A DNA stretch of 32,490 nucleotides, taken from contig JAGVXD010000009.1 of the NCBI GenBank assembly GCA_018303945.1, positions 1 to 32,490 of the forward strand. Direction: 5' to 3'. The DNA comes from Candidatus Pacearchaeota archaeon (GTDB taxonomy: Archaea; Nanobdellota; Nanobdellia; Pacearchaeales; GW2011-AR1). Below the pieces are notes generated by a model. It made no database searches, was not told the origin of the DNA, and saw nothing but the letters and a program-made list of their open reading frames with translations. A program made the translations under genes and the position numbers. Positions 14,738 to 22,263 of this stretch are shown here, piece after piece; position 1 is the stretch's first letter; each line of letters starts with the position of its first letter.

Positions 14738-15354
14738 ATAAAAAAGGAAATTTTTTCGGAGACAATGCACTTGGAATATTCATAGCCGTGATTTCTCTTA
14801 TAGCTTTGGGTTTTGGGGCAGCAATGGTTTACAAAGCAATAACTGCGGGAGAATTTGAATTATCCCAGAAAAATATAGATTTGTTAGAAAAAAAGAGCGA
14901 GAGCATAAAGAGCGGACAGGAGACGAAGATAACCATTCAAGAGCCATGTGATGGTCGTTCTGAAGAATGCAAATGGTATATACGGGCATGGGGGGCAAAC
15001 ACAAGAGATAAACCTTCAAGGTGCATTGGGAGCTGCGTGTGTATATGCCCTAAAGATGATTTTAACTGCGAGAGTTCAGAGAGAAGCGTGTGCAGGAAAT
15101 TCAATTTTGATGAAATAAAAATAAGCTCTAAAATGTCAATGCGGACAGCAAAGCCACTTTCTGAAGCTCCTTTGAGACCAATTGATCCAACAAGCCCAGA
15201 CTTTCAGAGAATTATCGGGGTAGAATGTCCATTTGTCATTTTAGACAAACCACTTATAGAATTAAATGTTGCACGCGATGGAGAGTCGCTCTTATTTTCA
15301 GGAGAATGCACTGAATGCATTTTGGATGAATTGGAGGGAAAACTTTGCGCTTAA
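14734..15354 (+). CDS. Pilin-like surface protein, 206 residues, Cys-rich
   Basis: Begins MNKKGNFFGDNALG and continues into a membrane helix (about 15-35), the typical class III N-terminus. The outer domain has a Cys-rich patch (CDGRSEECKWY, then CIGSCVCICPKDDFNC) and a C-terminal pair CTEC, suggesting a disulfide-stabilised fold. Start chosen at 14734, where ATG overlaps the TGA of the previous gene by 4 nt; an in-frame ATG at 14710 would bury the signal. The outer domain matches no family I recognise. Confidence 0.65.
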   Translation: MNKKGNFFGDNALGIFIAVISLIALGFGAAMVYKAITAGEFELSQKNIDLLEKKSESIKSGQETKITIQEPCDGRSEECKWYIRAWGANTRDKPSRCIGSCVCICPKDDFNCESSERSVCRKFNFDEIKISSKMSMRTAKPLSEAPLRPIDPTSPDFQRIIGVECPFVILDKPLIELNVARDGESLLFSGECTECILDELEGKLCA

Positions 15355-15359
15355 ATATA

Positions 15360-15953
15360 ATGTTAAAGTGTCTGACAAACCACGCACTTCAGTGCGTGGG
15401 ACACTTTGAGCACAAGAAAATCCTTCGGATTTTCTGTTCAGAAAAAACGCAGAGGTTTTTTCTGCATCCAAAAGTCCCAAACAAACTGCGCCCTTTAGGG
15501 TGCGGTAAACACAAGGACTTTTTGATTTACAGAAAAAGAGGCACAATACTTCATGATGCCACCATATACCTGTTTATTGCTCTTTTAGTTGCTGTTTTGA
15601 TTTATGGATGGATAAGCAGACAGCATAATGGCGCGGCAGTATGGGAGAGTTTTTACGCGCAGGAAATTGCAAATTTTATTGAGCAGGGCAGTCCCGGGGA
15701 TGAAATCACATTAGACATAAATCATCTTACTAAAATAGCTTCTAAAAATAAATATACTGACTATGAATCAATCATAAGAATTGATGGAGCTTCACAGAAA
15801 GTGATAGTCAAGCTAAGGTCAAAGGGGGCAAGCGAATACCATTATCTCAACAATGTAGGGGTAGGTAGTATAAAGAGCGAACTTGGGGCTTCAAAGGCGC
15901 TTTTCACATTTAAAATTGTAGAGAGAAAAGTTCCGGGAGCAAAAAATGAATAA
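15360..15953 (+). CDS. Pilin-like protein with hairpin-encoded N-terminal extension
   Basis: The mature part is clear: RKRGTILHDATIYLF starts a single membrane helix, followed by an outer domain of about 110 residues. In the other operon genes the K/R-G motif lies 5-9 residues after the start, but here no ATG stands near it. The nearest ATG (15360) is 6 nt after the upstream stop and adds some 58 Cys/Lys/Phe/His-rich residues, all encoded by the four-hairpin element 15365-15522. A TTG at 15522 would restore a normal LIYRKRG start. Either the element was inserted in frame, or it is a structured leader controlling a TTG start. It overlaps the next gene by 8 nt. Confidence 0.6.
   Translation: MLKCLTNHALQCVGHFEHKKILRIFCSEKTQRFFLHPKVPNKLRPLGCGKHKDFLIYRKRGTILHDATIYLFIALLVAVLIYGWISRQHNGAAVWESFYAQEIANFIEQGSPGDEITLDINHLTKIASKNKYTDYESIIRIDGASQKVIVKLRSKGASEYHYLNNVGVGSIKSELGASKALFTFKIVERKVPGAKNE
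15365..15522 (+). repeat. Four-hairpin palindromic block at a pilin gene start
   Basis: Hairpin 1: outer stem AAAGTGTC (15365) with GACACTTT (15400-15407) around CACGCAC-ttca-GTGCGTG. Hairpin 2: GAAAATCC-ttc-GGATTTTC (15416-15434), a UUCG-type loop. Hairpin 3: CAGAAAAAAC/GTTTTTTCTG (15439-15464). Hairpin 4: outer stem AAAAGTCC (15470) with GGACTTTT (15515-15522) around ACTGCGCCC-ttta-GGGTGCGGT. The first and last share a two-level design with ACAAAC-like linkers. The frame stays open throughout, as in palindromic elements inserted in Rickettsia genes. Confidence 0.8.
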
Positions 15954-16404
15954 GAAAGGGGAGAACGCAGGAAATCAGACAATGGTGGTTTATTTTCTTT
16001 TTTTAGTCTTTATTATTGCCGGAGGAATTGCACTGGGAGTCTCAATTTTTTACGGAGAAGGAATTGACTTGAGAGCAAACGGGGCTTCTATAATAAACAG
16101 ACAGATTCAGCTTTGCTTGTCTGAAAAGGATATAGATTGGAAGAATGGCACTTTTACAGATGAATGCGAACTAAATAAGGAAATAATGCAAGACGACCCA
16201 CTTAAATTCATAATTAAGATATGCTCTATTGAATGTGAAAAAGGAAAAGTTTTATTTCAATCCGGAAGCAATTTTGAAGCGTGCGACTTAAAAGGGAAGA
16301 ATAAATATTATCCGCAGTGCACTTCAGGTTTTGTTTCTCATGAAGAGATGAAATATGAAATTATCACAGGAATAGGACAAAGAGTCAAGGAGAGTGGAAA
16401 ATGA
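15946..16404 (+). CDS. Pilin-like protein, 152 residues
   Basis: Starts MNKKGENAGNQ with a hydrophobic helix (about 12-34), then an outer domain of about 115 residues with several Cys (CLSEKDIDW, CSIECEKG, then two more). It overlaps the previous gene by 8 nt and the next by 4 nt, so it is in one translationally coupled operon. The KKG-E junction is the expected peptidase site. No recognised domain beyond the anchor. Confidence 0.65.
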   Translation: MNKKGENAGNQTMVVYFLFLVFIIAGGIALGVSIFYGEGIDLRANGASIINRQIQLCLSEKDIDWKNGTFTDECELNKEIMQDDPLKFIIKICSIECEKGKVLFQSGSNFEACDLKGKNKYYPQCTSGFVSHEEMKYEIITGIGQRVKESGK

Positions 16405-17057
16405 AACGGGGAGTGCTGGGCAAGTTCACAACAGGATTTTTCGCTTTTATTTTTATTGTGCTTATCATGGGGGCTTTCATAGTCTTATCATTAAGTCTTG
16501 CTAAATTGCAGGGAGCCAATAAAATTAATGAAGGTTCGCGTCCGAGCGGAAGCAGTATCTTTTTTGAACACATTAATTTTGAAGGAAGGGAAGTCACTAT
16601 TTTATATATGATATTGGAGAGCAGCGAGCAATATATCTCAAATAAATATACTGCTTCCGCAGATGCAATGGATGCGGGAGCGCAGAGCAGTGGAGAGAGA
16701 CGACTTGATATTTTATTAAAGGGCATTGAAGGGTGGGCTAAAGATGACAACAAAATAAGATTCGCAGGAAAGCCAAGCTGTTTGTTTATCGCACATACAT
16801 TACCATTACGGGCTAGCGACTATTCAGATTATTCTCTCCTGAGAAATCAGGTCTTTAGCCTTTTTATACGAAGTGAGAACGGAGAGGCAAGAAGGGTTCC
16901 CATAGGCAATATAAAGGAGTATGAGAAGAAAAGTGAAAGATTATCTTTATCCATGAATGTTAAAAACAGTCAGAAACAAGAATATCCCCAAGGTGAAATA
17001 GTTGTTCATGGATTTGAAATATATTATGGAAAATGTCTGGAGGGGGAAAATGAATAA
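16401..17057 (+). CDS. Pilin-like protein, 218 residues
   Basis: MKRGVLGKFTTGFF leads directly into a membrane helix (about 10-33); the outer domain of about 185 residues has few Cys (one near residue 127 and one near the C-terminus). It ends with a beta-rich stretch. Coupled to its neighbours by a 4-nt overlap upstream and an 8-nt overlap downstream. Family of the outer domain not recognised. Confidence 0.65.
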   Translation: MKRGVLGKFTTGFFAFIFIVLIMGAFIVLSLSLAKLQGANKINEGSRPSGSSIFFEHINFEGREVTILYMILESSEQYISNKYTASADAMDAGAQSSGERRLDILLKGIEGWAKDDNKIRFAGKPSCLFIAHTLPLRASDYSDYSLLRNQVFSLFIRSENGEARRVPIGNIKEYEKKSERLSLSMNVKNSQKQEYPQGEIVVHGFEIYYGKCLEGENE

Positions 17058-17478
17058 ACTTGGGGATATAGCAATGAGCGTTTTAGTTGCTTTGGCATTC
17101 AGCGCAGCGTTATTTGCGCTTATCGCTTTCATGTCTTTTGACAACTCATATTTAAAAAAAGACGCAGAATATTCTGCAATGAGAGATGAGGTAGGATTTA
17201 CTTACAGATATATAATAGAGGAGTCCCGAATTGCAGGAGAGATTAGCATACAAAGAGGAGGAGATATAAAAACAAATTTCCAGCAGATTATGCAAGAAAG
17301 GGCAGTTCCAATTGCAGGAGCAAAACAGTTTTATGAATTAATACAAGTCGGAGAATTTAGCTTTACATCAAAAGGAGACAAGCATATTTTGTCTGTTCCC
17401 GACGTGATTATTGAATCTAAATCAGGATTTAATAAATATATAAGAAACACGGAAATTATTCTGGAATTTGACAATTAA
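17050..17478 (+). CDS. Pilin-like protein, 142 residues
   Basis: Start placed at 17050, where the ATG overlaps the previous gene's end and gives MNKLGDIAMS followed by a membrane helix (about 9-30); an in-frame ATG at 17002 would add 16 residues and hide the signal. The residue before Gly is Leu rather than Lys/Arg, a weaker peptidase site than in neighbours. The outer part, about 110 residues, has no Cys and predicts as helix plus strands. This may be closer to a true pilin in size and layout. Confidence 0.6.
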   Translation: MNKLGDIAMSVLVALAFSAALFALIAFMSFDNSYLKKDAEYSAMRDEVGFTYRYIIEESRIAGEISIQRGGDIKTNFQQIMQERAVPIAGAKQFYELIQVGEFSFTSKGDKHILSVPDVIIESKSGFNKYIRNTEIILEFDN

Positions 17479-17486
17479 GAGTAAGG

Positions 17487-17496
17487 TTTATAAATA
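17487..17496 (+). promoter_or_regulatory. TATA box inside the pilin operon end
   Basis: TTTATAAATA, the same decamer as at 8787-8796, is centred 27 nt before ATG 17519. It indicates that the last pilin-like gene has its own promoter. Confidence 0.75.
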
Positions 17497-17518
17497 CAAG
17501 CTACTTGTGTTCTCCAAT

Positions 17519-18175
17519 ATGGTGATGAATAAGAGAGGGGCGGACAGCAGTCCGGGGGGAGCAATCACAGGCATAGTTATTGCAATTGCTGTTTTGGTCA
17601 TACTTATAATTGTTCTTGTAAAGTTCTTTGCTCCTGTAAGAAATTTCTTTGATAGTTTTGGAGCGCAGGCACTAGAAGTTAAAGTACAGACTTGCGTTCA
17701 GGCAAGCAAAAGCAATTATATTGCTTCTTACTGTGACACTCCAACAGAAACAAACTTGTTTGGAAAAAATCAATATGTAACGTGCAGGAATCCCGCAATT
17801 CAACGCAATGTTGAAGCGCTGGCGGCTCCTTCGTTTGAGTGTACGACCAGCATTGGATTGGTGGCAAGGCAACAATGCGTAAACTTAGTAAAATCAGGAA
17901 AAGCAGATGATGAAACAATGGTTGAAGATAAACTATGCACAGAATGGATAACATGTTCTACTCTCGGAGGTCAGTACAAGACTCCTGCAGAGTGCAGAGC
18001 AGTAAAAGGAAGCAAGTCTTACAATGAAGGATTTCAACAGACTGGCACAAGCGGAAGTATTTGTTGTGTAACTCCAGATTCTTCTGCAAGAACAGAAGAA
18101 CTTTTAACGACGGATAATTCAAACAAGGTAGCCGGCGAGGAAGAAGTACGAGCTCAAGCCCAATCAGGAAATTAA
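17519..18175 (+). CDS. Pilin-like protein, last of the operon, Cys-rich
   Basis: MVMNKRGADSSPGGA is followed by a strong membrane helix (about residues 15-37), then an outer domain of about 175 residues with at least nine Cys, including CTEWITC and ICCV. The C-terminal 30 residues are polar and probably disordered. A TATA box at 17487-17496 places the transcript start on this ATG; the ATG at 17525 is an equally good translation start for the signal. Having its own promoter, it may be made at a different level from the others. Filament component by context; fold unknown. Confidence 0.65.
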   Translation: MVMNKRGADSSPGGAITGIVIAIAVLVILIIVLVKFFAPVRNFFDSFGAQALEVKVQTCVQASKSNYIASYCDTPTETNLFGKNQYVTCRNPAIQRNVEALAAPSFECTTSIGLVARQQCVNLVKSGKADDETMVEDKLCTEWITCSTLGGQYKTPAECRAVKGSKSYNEGFQQTGTSGSICCVTPDSSARTEELLTTDNSNKVAGEEEVRAQAQSGN

Positions 18176-18384
18176 CTTTCCGGAATTTTTCGTTATTTTC
18201 TATAAATAGAAATTCTATAACCTATCTATAAGCTAAGATATGCAATACACCCTTATTTTTTTATTGCTCCAAATGGGTCTTATACCCCCCACAGCTTGCT
18301 GCGAAGCGAATGAGAGGATTTTTCATTCACGATTGTATTTTATCGTCGGAAAGAAGGCGTTTTTGTTTTTTACAGACAGAAAGG

Positions 18385-18393
18385 TTTATAAAT
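18385..18393 (+). promoter_or_regulatory. TATA box for the 18414-19433 gene pair
   Basis: TTTATAAAT centred 25 nt before ATG 18414, predicting a leaderless bicistronic transcript. The 238-bp gap before the gene also holds weak inverted repeats such as GAATGA/TCATTC (about 18309-18336). Confidence 0.7.
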
Positions 18394-18413
18394 AAAGGTT
18401 ATATGAATAAGAT

Positions 18414-18836
18414 ATGCCACCAAGACCCGTTCGTAATTTACCATTGTACGATAGACTTGTTAATTATATTTTCGGCGCATTTTTAATTCTTGCAGCTATT
18501 GGAGTATGGTTTGATTTTATGCAGGGAATTCCAGGATTTGGAGAAGTGTTTAGGTCTCCAGCATTGGAATCAATCATAATTGTAATAGGACTTTTAATGT
18601 TATTCTTTTCCGCTATGAAAGCAAGATTTATCTTTCTAGGCATATTAACCATGATTATAGGAGTTTTGTTATTATTGCCAGCCGTTGGAGTGCAGATGGT
18701 CATGTTTGAAGCTTTGTCGGGCAGTTTTATAAATGCCTTTAATATATTAGGCTTAGTCCTCTTTGTTACAGGACTTATTTTAATTGCTTCTGTACACGGG
18801 TTTGGAAGAAGAACCATCGCACTACAGAGTGTTTGA
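18414..18836 (+). CDS. Four-helix membrane protein, unknown function
   Basis: 140 residues. A short basic cytoplasmic N-terminus (MPPRPVRNLPLYDRL) is followed by about four membrane helices and a short basic end. No motif is recognised. The first helix is preceded by a DRL turn and the first loop is Gly/Pro/Phe-rich. It is the first of two coupled genes: six bases after its stop the next ATG follows, with GAGG overlapping the stop as ribosome binding site. It lies within the pilus locus, but no direct evidence ties it to the pilus. Confidence 0.65.
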   Translation: MPPRPVRNLPLYDRLVNYIFGAFLILAAIGVWFDFMQGIPGFGEVFRSPALESIIIVIGLLMLFFSAMKARFIFLGILTMIIGVLLLLPAVGVQMVMFEALSGSFINAFNILGLVLFVTGLILIASVHGFGRRTIALQSV

Positions 18837-18842
18837 GGCAAC

Positions 18843-19433
18843 ATGCGAAAGCTTTTTCTGCTTTTATTTATCTCAATAAGCTTTTTGTTTAATTTTGCAT
18901 CTGCTTATGGACCTTACGGGGGATTTGGGGGGATGTGGTCGCCTCAAGAGCTTTTGTATAATGAATGGACAAGGTTTGCGCTTGCATTTATAGTATTTTT
19001 TGTCATCATCTTTTTTGCTTCAGAAAAAGCATTTCATAATGAGAAAAGGGTGTCAATAATTCTTTCTGTTGCATTGTCACTTATAATAAGCTATGCTTTG
19101 CTTATACAGGGATATCTGGAGTTTTATTCTAATTCAACAATACTTGATTGGATTATCGCTATAGCTTTCCTTCTTATTATCGGAATAGTTATTAAGTTTT
19201 TAGCGGGGAGAGAGTCTAAATTTGGGATAATAATGGGGCTGTTTGCTGTTTGGGGCATAATCACATTTCTAGTGTACAATGATATGATACCATTGTATTC
19301 TTTACCAGCAAGCTTGGAATTTCTTATTAATGTAATTGCGAGCACAGCAGGATTTATAGCGGTTGTGCTGATAGCGATATTAATAAGTTTGAAGAAGAAA
19401 GACCACAAACTTAAGCTGCAGTTAGTGGAATAA
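18843..19433 (+). CDS. Multi-helix membrane protein with signal peptide
   Basis: 196 residues. The N-terminal 20 (MRKLFLLLFISISFLFNFAS, then AYGPYGG) look like a cleavable Sec signal, leaving a Gly/Tyr-rich outer segment of about 20 residues and then about five membrane helices. The C-terminus is basic (LKKKDHKLKLQLVE). Translated from a GAGG site just after the preceding membrane protein, so the two probably interact. No family recognised. Confidence 0.65.
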   Translation: MRKLFLLLFISISFLFNFASAYGPYGGFGGMWSPQELLYNEWTRFALAFIVFFVIIFFASEKAFHNEKRVSIILSVALSLIISYALLIQGYLEFYSNSTILDWIIAIAFLLIIGIVIKFLAGRESKFGIIMGLFAVWGIITFLVYNDMIPLYSLPASLEFLINVIASTAGFIAVVLIAILISLKKKDHKLKLQLVE

Positions 19434-19469
19434 AAATCCCAATTACAGCAAGATGGGGGGATTTTTAAG

Positions 19470-19573
19470 TGTCAAGGATTTAACAAAAATCCTTGAGCAT
19501 CTCGAAGATTTTTTGAACAATCTTCTCAGCCTCAAACTGTAAACTATCATAGCGAGTGCATCCAGTTTGAGCA
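19470..19573 (+). repeat. Three-hairpin intergenic block
   Basis: Hairpins in series: TCAAGGATTT/AAATCCTTGA (19472-19496), GAAGATT/AATCTTC (19504-19525) and CTCAAACTG/CAGTTTGAG (19531-19571). They follow the gene at 18843 and precede the small basic gene at 19619. The first could act as a terminator; the set looks like the other multi-hairpin repeats in this window, though its sequence is different. Confidence 0.65.
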
Positions 19574-19618
19574 ATAACAAGACGGTGGATTTATAAAATA
19601 TAATTTCCAGAGTATTTT

Positions 19619-19738
19619 ATGGATTATGGATATCCTGAAAGAAGGAAAAGTAAAAGCGATAAAAGAGCCAAAGCCCGATATAATAAGTATAAACGGGGCG
19701 GAAGCTCAAGAGTACGGAACACATCAGTAAAGACTTAG
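19619..19738 (+). CDS. 39-residue highly basic small protein
   Basis: The start MDYGYPERRKSKSDKRAKAR continues with YNKYKRGGSSRVRN; about 13 of the 39 residues are Lys or Arg. An A/T-rich TATA-like TTATAAAATATAA (about 19590-19603) lies 22-27 nt upstream, as for other leaderless genes here. The stop overlaps the stop of the convergent AI-2E gene by a few bases. Composition suggests a nucleic-acid or ribosome-binding peptide, which is inference only; no family recognised. Confidence 0.45.
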   Translation: MDYGYPERRKSKSDKRAKARYNKYKRGGSSRVRNTSVKT

Positions 19739-20718
19739 CCGTGGCTAACAGTCTGCTGAATTAATTTTAAGGTATATACAAGTATTAAAGGTCCGATAAT
19801 AAATCCAAAAAGACCGAATATAGTCATCCCACCTATTATTCCGATAAGCATAACAAGAGGATTTATGCCAGTGCTTGAACCTACTAATTTATTTCTTAGC
19901 AATATCTCTATTACAAGACTTATTATTAAACCTACAATTATAACTCCTATTCCAGTAGGGTAATCCTGAAGGGCAATGTAAAATATTGCCAGAGGGCCCC
20001 AAACAAGAACAGGTCCGAGACCGGGAATAAATGCAAAGAGAAAAATCAGAGCGGGAAGAAGAATATATGCTTTTACGCCAACCAGATAAAATCCTATAAC
20101 GCCAACTACAAATTCTATCAAAGCCACAAAGACTATTCCATACATCAATTTTCTGCTCGTTTTCCCAATTTCAGAAGAGACTTTATCTTTTTCCTCAAAT
20201 GGAAGATAATTCTTTAATGCCACAGCCAGTTTTTCCCAATTTATCAAGATATAGTACATTCCAAATATAATAATCAACATTGAAATAAGAAGAGCAGGTA
20301 TCTGACCAAGGAAGCTGGTAAATTCATTTATCAGCGAGGCAATTGCTCTCTGGCGGACTTGCTCCACATTTATATTCAGTTTTTCCAAAAGAGGATGATT
20401 TGATACATCGTCAAACAATGAAGCTACATCCTGCTCTTCAAGAACATGATATGCCTGCCTAGTAAGTTCTCCGGTAATGAGGACAACAGGTATTAAGATA
20501 ACTACCAAAGCAAGTATCACGGAGAGAATAGCCGCTATTTTTTCACCTGTTGCATGGGATATTTTTTTATGGAGCGGATGCACAATGTAAGCCAGAATGA
20601 AAGCAGAGACCAGAGCAACAAGAAATGGCTTTACAAGGAAATAAGAAAGCACTAAAAGGAGAAGAACTGTAAGACTAAAAACTATGCGTCGCAAAAGCAA
20701 TGTCGAATCACCCCCCAT
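19735..20718 (-). CDS. AI-2E family (PerM/TqsA-like) transporter
   Basis: Integral membrane protein of 327 residues with about eight helices and the family layout: two N-terminal hairpin helices (LVKPFLVALVSAFILAYIVH), a central soluble region, then conserved C-terminal helices. The signature FIPGLGPVLVWGP is at about 230-242, followed by a re-entrant IEILLRNKLVG region and a final GGMTIFGLFGFIIGPL helix. Members export autoinducer-2 or act as Na+/H+ exchangers; the substrate here cannot be told. The start is supported by the TATA element at 20738-20752, shared with the divergent peptidase gene. Confidence 0.88.
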   Translation of the reverse strand: MGGDSTLLLRRIVFSLTVLLLLVLSYFLVKPFLVALVSAFILAYIVHPLHKKISHATGEKIAAILSVILALVVILIPVVLITGELTRQAYHVLEEQDVASLFDDVSNHPLLEKLNINVEQVRQRAIASLINEFTSFLGQIPALLISMLIIIFGMYYILINWEKLAVALKNYLPFEEKDKVSSEIGKTSRKLMYGIVFVALIEFVVGVIGFYLVGVKAYILLPALIFLFAFIPGLGPVLVWGPLAIFYIALQDYPTGIGVIIVGLIISLVIEILLRNKLVGSSTGINPLVMLIGIIGGMTIFGLFGFIIGPLILVYTLKLIQQTVSHG

Positions 20719-20737
20719 AACTGATAAGAGATACGAA

Positions 20738-20752
20738 GCTTAATAAATATTC
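20738..20752. promoter_or_regulatory. Shared divergent TATA element
   Basis: AATAAATATT is centred 24 nt before ATG 20769 on the plus strand. Its complement AATATTTATT is centred 27 nt before the minus-strand start at 20718. One A/T element thus seems to position transcription in both directions, for the peptidase and the transporter. Confidence 0.55.
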
Positions 20753-20768
20753 TCTTTTTAGTTTATTC

Positions 20769-21626
20769 ATGCAACCAGAATACTTTCTTTTCGGCATAGG
20801 CATGGCGTGGGTTGCAATTGCAACTATACAAGACATAAAGATGCGCGAAGTGGCAAACTGGATTACTTTTTCCCTGATAGCTTCAGCACTTGCTTACAGG
20901 GCATTTTTTGCAAGCTTTTATAATGATTTATCTTATTTTATTATAGGGCTTATAGGTCTTGCCATCTTTATAGGTCTTGCCCATGCATTTTATTATGGGA
21001 GAGTTTTTGCAGGAGGAGACGCTAAATTATTAATGGGGGTAGGAGCGACTCTGCCATACACAAACTTTTTTAGCCTAGTGATATGGGGGCTGGGCTTTTT
21101 ACTTCTTCTTGCTCTCGCAGGCGCAGTTTACACTATAGGATATAGCTTGATTTTAGCTTATCCAGAAAGAAATAAAGTAAAAAGGAAAGCGATAAAAGTA
21201 TTAAAGGAAGTAAGGAAACTTTTTATATTAACAAGTATCTTAAGCATAATTTTTATTTTTGCAGCAGAATCATGGATACTTTGGATTGCAGGAAGCATTT
21301 TTATTTTTCTAGTTCCTTTCCTGCATGCTTATTTGCAGGCGGTAGATGAGATATGCATGCGCAAATTAACAAATCCTAAAGATTTACGGGAGGGTGATTG
21401 GCTAACTGGCAATTTAAAAGCCAGAAATAAGGTTATTTTAGCAAGAGTACACGGGCTAAGTATTGATGATATAAAACTGATAAGAAAGGCGGGAAAGAAA
21501 GTAGTTATAAAGACAGGAATACCTTTCGTTCCAGCCTTTTTAATTGCTTACATTTTATTAGTTATGGTATTCTTCTTGGGAAATGGAAAATTTTCTTTTC
21601 TTTCTGAACTCTTTGCCTTATTCTAA
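20769..21626 (+). CDS. Prepilin peptidase, A24 family (FlaK/TadV-like)
   Basis: Membrane aspartyl protease that removes class III signal peptides from archaeal pilins. 285 residues, about six helices. The two catalytic Asp are visible: D22 in TIQDIKMRE after helix 1 and D84 in the GGDAK form of the GxGD motif. A cytoplasmic basic stretch (about residues 135-150) and an extended soluble part (about 190-250, DLREGDWLTGNL) follow before the last helix, making it longer than FlaK (about 230). It is the probable processing enzyme for the ten pilin-like proteins encoded from 12192 to 18175. Its 3' end overlaps the convergent HIT-like gene by 65 nt. Confidence 0.9.
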   Translation: MQPEYFLFGIGMAWVAIATIQDIKMREVANWITFSLIASALAYRAFFASFYNDLSYFIIGLIGLAIFIGLAHAFYYGRVFAGGDAKLLMGVGATLPYTNFFSLVIWGLGFLLLLALAGAVYTIGYSLILAYPERNKVKRKAIKVLKEVRKLFILTSILSIIFIFAAESWILWIAGSIFIFLVPFLHAYLQAVDEICMRKLTNPKDLREGDWLTGNLKARNKVILARVHGLSIDDIKLIRKAGKKVVIKTGIPFVPAFLIAYILLVMVFFLGNGKFSFLSELFALF

Positions 21627-22185
21627 TTATCTTTTCTTTAGGCTTGACAAGCCGAGCTACTTCATTTAATTCTTCTTGGGATGATTTTTGTCTTGGAGAT
21701 TCAAGAGAAACCGGCTTGTCATAAACCGGAATTACATGGACGACATTCTCCCCGAATTTTTTTTCTATCCGGATTTCTGAAGATGAACATTTAAGCTTTA
21801 ATTTAAACTGTTGAGAGAGTTTTTTTGCAAGAGAAAAAGCCGAAAGAGGCATTTTATCTTTTTCAATTACTACTTTCTTAGGTATTATCAAAGAATGCCC
21901 TCTAGAGATGGGATTTATGTCGAGAACAGCAATAGATTCTTTATTTTCTCCAACCGTTATAGTTTCAATGTCTTTATCTACAATCATCCGAAAGATAGTC
22001 TTGGAGGGGTTTTCTCTTCTTGAAGGCATCTTTTCCTGCTGCTGGTGAAGCATAATTTCAAGGGATTCTGCAGACATTGATTCAATCTGCCCAAGAGCTG
22101 CGTTTTTTTGCTCTTCTGGCAAGTTCTGCACTTGTTTCCTTAATTGAGATTTTAATTCCTCAACTTGTTCCGGAGTGAGAGCCAT
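21562..22185 (-). CDS. HIT-like protein with degenerate catalytic motif
   Basis: 207 residues. Residues 1-55 form a helical N-terminus (PEQVEELKSQLRKQ, then IESMSAESLEIML). Residues 60-155 match the histidine-triad fold (TIFRMIVDKDI, then VLDINPISRGHSLIIPKK). In place of the catalytic HxHxH it has ENVVHVIP, so only one of three His remains and the nucleophilic one is missing; nucleotide hydrolase activity is therefore unlikely. A basic C-terminal tail (EKIIRIRQRVQKEKKIF) could bind nucleic acid. A TATA-like TTTATATA box is centred about 26 nt upstream. The 3' end runs under the end of the peptidase gene. Confidence 0.75.
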   Translation of the reverse strand: MALTPEQVEELKSQLRKQVQNLPEEQKNAALGQIESMSAESLEIMLHQQQEKMPSRRENPSKTIFRMIVDKDIETITVGENKESIAVLDINPISRGHSLIIPKKVVIEKDKMPLSAFSLAKKLSQQFKLKLKCSSSEIRIEKKFGENVVHVIPVYDKPVSLESPRQKSSQEELNEVARLVKPKEKIIRIRQRVQKEKKIFHFPRRIP

Positions 22186-22263
22186 TTTATAGGCAAAGTA
22201 AAAAGGTTTATATATTATTCTATGGAAAAGACTGCATTGTAGCTTAAGGGGGAGTTTTTAGAT

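Noticed and set aside
15365-15522. CRISPR-like array
   Set aside because: The hairpins have different sequences, there are no equal repeats separated by spacers, and no Cas genes occur in the window.
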